A DNA stretch of 21,505 nucleotides, taken from a virus. The stretch spans positions 1-21,505 of IMG/VR virus record IMGVR_UViG_3300000313_000016; one strand, 5' to 3'. Positions within the stretch are counted from its first letter, which is position 1. Each line of letters starts with the position of its first letter. Below, piece by piece: positions 16,129-21,505 of the stretch. The notes beneath the pieces are model-generated. The model did not search any database and was not told where the DNA came from. It worked only from the letters and a program-made list of their open reading frames with translations. A program made the translations under genes and the position numbers.

Positions 16129-16164
16129 GGCATAAGAAAAGACAGCCTATAAAATAAGCTGTCT
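16129..16164 (-). terminator. Intrinsic terminator after the minor head / 55-residue gene pair
   Basis: On the minus strand AGACAGC (16164-16158) pairs perfectly with GCTGTCT (16146-16140) across an 11-nt loop, followed by the shared tail TTTTCTTATGCC (16140-16129). It lies 10 nt after the stop of the 55-residue gene. Confidence 0.85.
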
Positions 16165-16174
16165 AAAAGTTAAA

Positions 16175-16342
16175 TTATATTACTGCTATTTTTTTCTTTT
16201 TCCTATTATCCGATCCATTTGCAGGTCTTTTCGGAGCCACCTTATGCTTGTACAAAGGATCACCTGCCCGCATCCGTTCAAATTCATCATGTGTCAATGG
16301 TCGATCATTAATACCACTACGATGTTTATTTTCCTTTAACAT
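16175..16342 (-). CDS. Small basic protein of 55 residues, unknown function
   Basis: The frame starts MLKENKHRSGINDRPLTHDE and ends in a lysine-rich tail (KKKKIAVI). AAGGAG is about 6 nt upstream of the ATG, inside the last codons of the minor head gene, and the two frames overlap by 17 nt; such an ideal site argues for a real coupled gene. It contains FERMRAGDPLYKHK, charged and probably helical. No signal peptide or membrane segment is visible. It is the only gene between the JAMM-domain fusion and the terminator, the slot taken by immunity genes in MuF toxin systems. At 55 residues it is small for that, and a small virion or regulatory protein is an equal possibility. Confidence 0.7.
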   Translation of the reverse strand: MLKENKHRSGINDRPLTHDEFERMRAGDPLYKHKVAPKRPANGSDNRKKKKIAVI

Positions 16343-18110
16343 AGGTAACTCCTCCTTCCAAACAAGTTTTTATAAACTCATTTGCAATCAAATACTGCTT
16401 ATCTAAAGTATACCGTTTAATCAAATCTTTTTCAATACTATATGCCTTTTCATAATCATAATTTCTGCTTTTTTTCAAGATATATATCTCACCTTGATTC
16501 GTAACCACAGACATCATTCCAATATAGTCATCCGATAAAAAATAATCAATATCTGCAAGTGAAAAATTTGATGTGGACGGATGATTATGAACTACAACCA
16601 GTTCATTTGCATACGAATTACTTCTCAATGCCCATACCTGAATATTTTTATCAATATCTACACTCTGACTATCACCTAATATTTTTACTTTTTCATTTGT
16701 ATGCAAATTATATACAAATGACACTTCATCACTATTATTTTCTCTCATTGCTACAGATAATGCCTCTTTATGAACTTGATGTAAAAGCTCATTCTGTTCA
16801 TGAGTAAAATCAGGAACTTTAACACGAGGAACCTTATTTATTGCTATATCTGTAATCATAATTTTCTGGTCTCGTTTTTTCGCTTGTTCCAAAGATGACT
16901 CACTCCCTATTTCAATTTTACCATTTTTATTAGCCACCTGCAATTGAAAATCATCTTTAGTCACCCTGCTTTCAGGCTCATTAAACCCATCCCAGCCACG
17001 TAAAAGCTTTTCCCAATTTCCTCCAACTTGATACTTTTGCAATCCTTTTTGTCCAAACAATTCCTGCAACTTAGCTTCAGGCAAGCTATCCAAATATTTA
17101 CGAGCTTGCTCCGGCTGAAGCTCTTGGGTCTCGTTAATTTCCCAAACATAAATCACCTGCAGCATACACATACAATGTGGATGCCTCGGTATACTCGGGG
17201 CTTTGTCTTTTGGATAAGCTCCTTTACCAAAGCCAACATTCATATTTGCACAAACATCACACTGATCAAATGGCACAAGGCCATGTCGGCTTGATAATCT
17301 CCATCGATAACCCCAAACATCAGCATCATTTTGATTTTTGGCAATAAACCCATCATACCAAGCCCGTGCGGATTCTGTACGAGCAATGCGCTCAGCATGA
17401 TATCGCGATTTTTCCTCAAGAGCTGTATGCACAGCCTTATCAATAGCTTCAATCTCAAATTTTTTGCATGCGCTAATAAGCTTGCTATATGCCGCACGTA
17501 AATTAGGGCTTACCTCAGCATTGATTTGCTTTTGAATGTCTTTTGATGCCATAAGCACCGCTTGAACCATTTCCTTATCTCCATCGGCGGCCCATCGAGC
17601 ATATCTTTCTATTTTTTGCAGATATTGTGGCAATGCAGCCTGCTGAATAATAGTTTTTCCACTATTATAGCCATCATATAAATCCATGGCCATACTTTTT
17701 ACAGTTTGAGCTGACAACATACTTTTACGAATTGTTGTTATGATGGATTCTCGCATAACTGAGTTGCTGCCATGTATACGTGTAGAAAGTGCCATTTTAT
17801 CTGGCGTCCAGGAATCTGCAAGCAGTGTCTTTTTTATATTTTCGCTATTAACAACTATTTTAGGCAAAACGCCATAGCCCGCACAAGCGGCAAGATAAAT
17901 AGCATTTACAGTCGCTTCTTTATTGGCATTAAAAAAAGACGTTTCCGAAAGTACATCGGATACCGCCTTTACTAAGGGTTTACCGGCTTGAATGTCGTGG
18001 ATGATTTTCTCAACAACCGGCTGCGCAATCGACTGATATTCTTTTTGATAGTTCTGAAGAATTTTACGCACTTCTTCCCGAAAATCTTCGCTCTTAAATC
18101 GCTGAGACAT
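16326..18110 (-). CDS. MuF-type minor head protein fused to a JAMM/RadC-like peptidase domain
   Basis: A protein of about 594 residues. I prefer the ATG at 18110 (TGATG overlap with the portal stop, AGGGGA 9 nt upstream); a GTG one codon earlier is possible. Numbering below includes that extra codon. The N-terminal 230 residues are helical. The MuF (SPP1 gp7-like) domain follows, with RIARTESARAWYDG (242-255), CDVC (285-288) and the closing IPRHPHCMCML (308-318). A linker with YQVGGNWEKLLRGWDGF ends near residue 383. The C-terminal domain has HNHPSTSNFSLADIDYF (509-525), a JAMM metallopeptidase motif (H509, H511, S518, D521) with one residue fewer than RadC between the histidine and the serine. 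MuF proteins join portal and capsid and can be packaged into virions; variable C-termini are known toxins or enzymes. The C-terminal part is more AT-rich than the rest. Confidence 0.85.
   Translation of the reverse strand: MSQRFKSEDFREEVRKILQNYQKEYQSIAQPVVEKIIHDIQAGKPLVKAVSDVLSETSFFNANKEATVNAIYLAACAGYGVLPKIVVNSENIKKTLLADSWTPDKMALSTRIHGSNSVMRESIITTIRKSMLSAQTVKSMAMDLYDGYNSGKTIIQQAALPQYLQKIERYARWAADGDKEMVQAVLMASKDIQKQINAEVSPNLRAAYSKLISACKKFEIEAIDKAVHTALEEKSRYHAERIARTESARAWYDGFIAKNQNDADVWGYRWRLSSRHGLVPFDQCDVCANMNVGFGKGAYPKDKAPSIPRHPHCMCMLQVIYVWEINETQELQPEQARKYLDSLPEAKLQELFGQKGLQKYQVGGNWEKLLRGWDGFNEPESRVTKDDFQLQVANKNGKIEIGSESSLEQAKKRDQKIMITDIAINKVPRVKVPDFTHEQNELLHQVHKEALSVAMRENNSDEVSFVYNLHTNEKVKILGDSQSVDIDKNIQVWALRSNSYANELVVVHNHPSTSNFSLADIDYFLSDDYIGMMSVVTNQGEIYILKKSRNYDYEKAYSIEKDLIKRYTLDKQYLIANEFIKTCLEGGVTYVKGK
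16968..17048 (-). repeat. 81-bp direct repeat, copy in the minor head gene
   Basis: Near-identical (about 77 of 81 bases) to 15937-16017 in the same orientation, offset 1031 bp. It encodes the linker just before the variable C-terminal domain. The repeats bracket the JAMM domain, the 55-residue gene and the terminator. Confidence 0.85.
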
Positions 18111-19540
18111 CACTTATCATCCCCTGAAACACTTTCTTCGGACTTCGAATACAGCTTATCATCCGGCTGCGCATCGATGTCACCGATAACGGCATTGATT
18201 ACATCATCATCGTCAGCGCTTAACATCGTTCTAGCAGCTATCTTTTTAACCTCTTTATCAAACTTACCACCAATACCAAGCAGCAAAGCCTTAGTGATCT
18301 TATCCAGTTCAGCAGAGACATCCACAACACCATAATCATCATTATATTTTGAGATAAAGTCTACATCCGCTTTGATATACAAACCAAAAATCCGGGCAAT
18401 CTTTTCCTCGAATTCTTCAAGGTTTTTAGCAAAATCTGCAATAGTCTGATTTGATGATTGGTTATCCCATGCCTTTGATAACCCTGATGTCTGTTGTTGC
18501 ACCCCTGTAACATTAGCCCGCTCAGCCATACGATAAATCTCTTGAATCATATTCTGGATTTCATTGAGCAACATTTCTGACGGACCACTGTCCGGCGTTA
18601 TATAAGCTGGAGCTCCTGTACCACCACGAAAAAGCAGCATATCCGTGGTCCCCGTGGCAATTTCCTTCGCGTCATTAAAATCATCAGTCTCTCCAATTGG
18701 ATAGATCAACAAACTAAAGGCCTGATTACGATTTCGCTCCCGAAGTTCACTGCAGGCATTATAGATGGCAAGATTGGCTTTCGCAATAGAATAATAATCC
18801 GATTGTGGCAGCTCGTTTTCTTCATCATCTGTAATCGCACCATAAAGCGGCACAACTGGCAAAACACCAATTGTATTAGCTCCTTCAGTACGGCCGCTTT
18901 CATCTACTTTAACCCATTTTTGTGCCGTCCATGTCCATTCGACTGTCTTACTCACTTTATTACCATCCACAATATCCGTATATGCCATGCTATATTTAAG
19001 CAAAGTAAGATTCCCGAAGCGATCCAAAGCCCAAGCCCTGACTTGTTCCGGTCGAACAAGATATACAAACGGATATTTCCGATTTTTTAGTGCAGTAGCC
19101 ATATCCGGCTCAAGCTCAGCAAAGTTATCGACCACAGCAAAAATACAGCCAAATAACTTTGCTCGAATTGCAGTCCGTTTCATAAATCGATCAATTTTTG
19201 TTCCCTTGCCGTCGACATTATCTAAAAAACCATCAAAATACGCATTCTTTGTGTACTCACGTACGGGATACTCTTTAAAAATCGGATTAACATGCGCATC
19301 GATACAGGGCTTTAGGTAATTACAATAATATGCCATGAATCTGCGCCGCACATATTTCTCCATGCTCTCACGCGGATGCGGGACCAAATATTCTCCATTC
19401 TCAAAGCCGCCAGTGCCGGAATAAGCATCTTTCAAAAAAATATATTTATCGGGAATGTCTCCTCCAAATGGCACTGCGTTTTTTACAATTTGATACTCCG
19501 TCATTTTATTGGCTCGGTTTTTCTGTCTTGCTCGCAACAT
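18110..19540 (-). CDS. Portal protein
   Basis: A 476-residue protein lying between terminase and the MuF gene, the standard portal position. The portal is the dodecameric ring through which DNA enters and leaves the head. The sequence has YLKPCIDAHVNPIFKEYPV (about 76-94), YPFVYLVRPEQVRAWALD, IGVLPVVPLYG (a conserved strand block), a long helical stretch with NLAIYNACSELRERNRNQAF, and EIYRMAERANVTGVQQQTSG near the C-terminal third. It resembles portal proteins annotated as DUF4055-like. The ATG at 19540 follows AGGGGG by only 4 nt, so the TTG codon at 19537 or the Met at residue 13 could also be used. The acidic end is SKSEESVSGDDK. Confidence 0.85.
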   Translation of the reverse strand: MLRARQKNRANKMTEYQIVKNAVPFGGDIPDKYIFLKDAYSGTGGFENGEYLVPHPRESMEKYVRRRFMAYYCNYLKPCIDAHVNPIFKEYPVREYTKNAYFDGFLDNVDGKGTKIDRFMKRTAIRAKLFGCIFAVVDNFAELEPDMATALKNRKYPFVYLVRPEQVRAWALDRFGNLTLLKYSMAYTDIVDGNKVSKTVEWTWTAQKWVKVDESGRTEGANTIGVLPVVPLYGAITDDEENELPQSDYYSIAKANLAIYNACSELRERNRNQAFSLLIYPIGETDDFNDAKEIATGTTDMLLFRGGTGAPAYITPDSGPSEMLLNEIQNMIQEIYRMAERANVTGVQQQTSGLSKAWDNQSSNQTIADFAKNLEEFEEKIARIFGLYIKADVDFISKYNDDYGVVDVSAELDKITKALLLGIGGKFDKEVKKIAARTMLSADDDDVINAVIGDIDAQPDDKLYSKSEESVSGDDK

Positions 19541-19548
19541 ATCACCCC

Positions 19549-20832
19549 CTAGAACTTACCTGTCTGTAATCCATAATCTTTATACCCGCCCTTAATATCA
19601 GCGACTTCATAGCCATCAAGGCCGTACCAGCAGCAGGAAAAAGTGTGTGGATCGATACTGAATTCATCTTCAATAAGCTCGCCATCTTTATTTACGGCAT
19701 ATGTTAGATCCTGTAATTCATCAATTGTATGAATGCATTCAGCTGAACAAATAATCTTCTTGAACCGCTTTACCTTTTTTGTGTTTTGCGTTCGACTACC
19801 TGGTGGCTTTTTTGCACCAACCATCCGGAAACCTTGTTGATTATAATATTTAATCGTTTTTGGTTCAGCCGGATCTGCCCGAATCAATTCTTTGCTTTCA
19901 GCAAATTCCTGCAAGTCCACAGCTGTAGCATCATCGGTCATATGATTTTTGTAGTACTCCCAATAGATATAAAGATATTTACGTTTATCATCAATGGCCA
20001 TGCGCAGTACCGCATTATAGGAATCTTCGAAACCAAAGTCCATTCCCACACGTAAAAAACGCGAAGGGATATCTCCCACCGCATTCATAACTTTTGTATG
20101 TGATTGTACAATAAATTGCGGCAGCACCAGCGTTCCATTAACGCCAAACTGCCCTTTACGAGCAATGCGATATAAATCAAGGTCATACGCCTTCAGCCCA
20201 TCCAATTGCTCAATATAGCTATAAGGTAAAAAGTAATTATCGTCGGCTACGGAGTGATGATAATAGGTATCGCCAATCCGCAGCACACGTTTTTTATACA
20301 AATCCTTGTCTTTTATCTTTGGAACCTTGAAGAAATGCTTATACGTCCAATTTGACTTTGCCACTGGATTGGTAGATAAAATCATATGAAGTTTCATCGT
20401 TGGATGACGTAAACGTCCGATAAGTTCTTTAAACCCTGCATACTTTATTTCACTGCACTCTTCAAGCCAAATCAAACTGACATTATGGATGGATTTTAAT
20501 TTCGCAGGTTTATCCATTCCCTTGAAAATAATCTTGCTGCCATTTGGAAAACGAATCTGCATTGGCGAAATTATAAATCGCACTTTATCTTCAAGGCCTA
20601 AGTCAATAGCAATTTCTTCAAGAAGCGCGTAGCAACTATCGCGAATTGTGTCATATACATCACGAACGACTAAGGCCGTACGTTTTTCAGATAATAATTT
20701 TAAAATGATCTTTAATGCAACATGATATGACTTTGATGAACCATAGCCACCCACAAGGAAATAGAATTTACTGTCCCAATCAAAAAGAAAATCTTCAAAA
20801 TGTGGATTTACCTCTTTATTGATTTCCATCAT
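19549..20832 (-). CDS. terL: Terminase large subunit, PBSX type
   Basis: A 427-residue packaging motor and nuclease. The ATPase half has Walker A GGYGSSKS (28-35), Walker B VSLIWLEE (118-125) with E124/E125, and the coupling motif LSTNP (152-156). The nuclease half is RuvC-like, with acidic residues D265 (GMDFGFEDS), D320 ([10 protein letters not shown]) and D406 (YGLDGY). Length equals the Terminase_3 family norm of about 420-430. The ATG at 20832 overlaps the small subunit gene by 17 nt and follows AAAGGAA, so the two subunits are translationally coupled. All key residues are present and the gene looks intact. Confidence 0.95.
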   Translation of the reverse strand: MMEINKEVNPHFEDFLFDWDSKFYFLVGGYGSSKSYHVALKIILKLLSEKRTALVVRDVYDTIRDSCYALLEEIAIDLGLEDKVRFIISPMQIRFPNGSKIIFKGMDKPAKLKSIHNVSLIWLEECSEIKYAGFKELIGRLRHPTMKLHMILSTNPVAKSNWTYKHFFKVPKIKDKDLYKKRVLRIGDTYYHHSVADDNYFLPYSYIEQLDGLKAYDLDLYRIARKGQFGVNGTLVLPQFIVQSHTKVMNAVGDIPSRFLRVGMDFGFEDSYNAVLRMAIDDKRKYLYIYWEYYKNHMTDDATAVDLQEFAESKELIRADPAEPKTIKYYNQQGFRMVGAKKPPGSRTQNTKKVKRFKKIICSAECIHTIDELQDLTYAVNKDGELIEDEFSIDPHTFSCCWYGLDGYEVADIKGGYKDYGLQTGKF

Positions 20833-21505
20833 TGCGGCGTTCCTTTCTGCCTATGGTGATGCGAATAGGTTCTTCTTTATCTCTAACTTCCTGTGTTGCA
20901 GTTAATATTCGCTGTTTACTTTCAATTGCCCGAGTTTTAGCCATCTGCACACGCGTCAGAGCTTCTTCCACACGAAGGATTTGACCAATTAACATTTTTT
21001 TATGCTCTTCATGCGCAACCATTGATTTTTCTTCTTTATAGGTTTTAACTTGGCGAACCACCCCCGTACGATCATCATAGACCTCTGTAATGATTGGAAC
21101 TTTCTTAACCTCATACATCGTTTTGGTTTCGACCAATTCGTTTTGGTCTTTCAACTCATTGAGATGCTGCAGCATGCGGCGCTCGCGAAACGTTAAAAGC
21201 CGGATATCTTCATCCATTTGCGCAATTGGATCTGTATCAATAGCTGCAAGCAGGTTTTGTTCCATTTCATCCATCATATCAAGCCAAATGGTCTGATATT
21301 CACCTGTAGCAACAGCATTCGTATTGCGTGGTGGTGCTCCGCCCTGATTTCCAATCGCGTTTTTATTACCAGGACGTGCACCATGCCCTTTTGCATTTTG
21401 ATTGCCAGGCTGCGCTCCCTGTTTTAGTGGAGCGCTCCCTTTCCCCAATTGGAGCGCTCCCTTATTTGAATGGGAGCGCTCCTTTATTTTTTCGTCCCAT
21501 TTATC
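20816..21505 (-). CDS. terS: Terminase small subunit, partial (5' end outside window)
   Basis: The small subunit recognises viral DNA and hands it to the large subunit. The frame is open to the window edge (229 residues visible). A TTG at 21448 could be taken as the start but has no Shine-Dalgarno, and the codons before it read [19 protein letters not shown], which matches the end of the N-terminal helix-turn-helix in this family (KDKWE...). The true start is therefore outside. After it comes a Gly/Asn-rich linker with repeats of the PGNQNA / PGNKNA / PRNTNA kind, then a long helical oligomerisation region from about [11 protein letters not shown] to [19 protein letters not shown], and a basic end ([10 protein letters not shown]). 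The GGAGCGCTCC repeats lie inside this gene. Confidence 0.88.
   Translation of the reverse strand, partial: DKWDEKIKERSHSNKGALQLGKGSAPLKQGAQPGNQNAKGHGARPGNKNAIGNQGGAPPRNTNAVATGEYQTIWLDMMDEMEQNLLAAIDTDPIAQMDEDIRLLTFRERRMLQHLNELKDQNELVETKTMYEVKKVPIITEVYDDRTGVVRQVKTYKEEKSMVAHEEHKKMLIGQILRVEEALTRVQMAKTRAIESKQRILTATQEVRDKEEPIRITIGRKERRNDGNQ
21429..21482. repeat. Three GGAGCGCTCC palindromes at 22-bp period
   Basis: Perfect copies at 21429-21438, 21451-21460 and 21473-21482; each start is exactly 22 bp from the next, about two helical turns, so all face the same side of DNA. The copies fall in three different codon frames of the small terminase gene (encoding GSAP, GALQ and ERSH), so protein sequence does not explain them. 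A degenerate fourth copy (8 of 10 bases) lies at 21409-21418. It is a candidate binding site of the terminase small subunit (pac or cosB-like). Confidence 0.7.

Noticed and set aside
15906-16133. 75-codon minus-strand frame as a gene
   Set aside because: Its ATG is part of the terminator tail and is followed, not preceded, by AGGAGG. The MuF-homologous sequence in the same place is in a different frame, so this is a shadow over a decayed region.
3873-16164. Shared GGCATAAG terminators as mobile elements or attachment sites
   Set aside because: No transposase, integrase or target duplication accompanies them; they are short terminators with a common tail.
21409-21418. Fourth GGAGCGCTCC copy
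   Set aside because: Only 8 of 10 bases match and the spacing is 20 rather than 22 bp; it also encodes a family-typical linker, so it may be chance.
1-21505. CRISPR arrays, tRNA or rRNA genes, integrase and lysis genes
   Set aside because: No regularly spaced repeat-spacer pattern or tRNA-like segment was seen, and almost all sequence is covered by structural genes; no integrase or endolysin motif was found.

Overview
The window is a 21.5 kb piece of a tailed-phage genome (phage or prophage). It covers most of the late head and tail module. Every gene I accept lies on the minus strand, so transcription runs from high to low coordinates. The order is terminase, portal, minor head protein, scaffold, decoration, major capsid, connectors, tail tube, tail chaperone, tape measure and tail tip, which is typical of a long-tailed siphovirus with a lambda-like (D/E type) head. 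The host is probably a member of the Firmicutes, and I lean to the diderm Negativicutes. Shine-Dalgarno sites are strong AGGAGG types, GTG and TTG starts are frequent, base composition is moderate, and the tail tube protein begins with FDLQRFA, a tag I recall from Negativicutes phage proteins. No integrase, repressor, holin or endolysin is present, so the lifestyle cannot be read here.

Right end (21505-18110): a terminase small subunit gene whose 5' end lies outside the window, a PBSX-type large subunit with ATPase and nuclease residues, and a portal protein. Inside the small subunit gene the 10-bp palindrome GGAGCGCTCC occurs three times at an exact 22-bp period, in three different codon frames. 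That is the signature of a DNA site and is a candidate terminase recognition site.

Variable zone (18110-14985): a MuF-type minor head protein fused to a JAMM/RadC-like metallopeptidase C-terminus, a tightly coupled unlisted 55-residue gene, a terminator, a decayed stretch holding an 81-bp near-identical copy of the MuF linker just before the variable domain, and a LysE-family exporter gene with its own promoter and terminator. The arrangement looks like C-terminal cassette exchange, or insertion into the 3' end of the minor head gene.

Head and tail core (14984-4488): scaffold, decoration protein, major capsid protein (gpE family), HK97 gp10-like protein, putative connector, putative tail terminator, tail tube, a tail assembly chaperone pair joined by a predicted -1 frameshift at T TTT TTC, and a 1583-residue tape measure carrying two peptidoglycan-hydrolase domains.

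Left end (4487-1): a small secreted-protein moron with its own promoter and terminator, then three consecutive paralogous tail-tip or fibre proteins and a fourth gene cut by the window edge.

Three terminators (after the exported moron, after LysE and after the MuF/55-aa unit) share the identical 12-nt tail TTTTCTTATGCC, and two further hairpins interrupt the late operon. Full late expression therefore needs read-through, antitermination or extra promoters.
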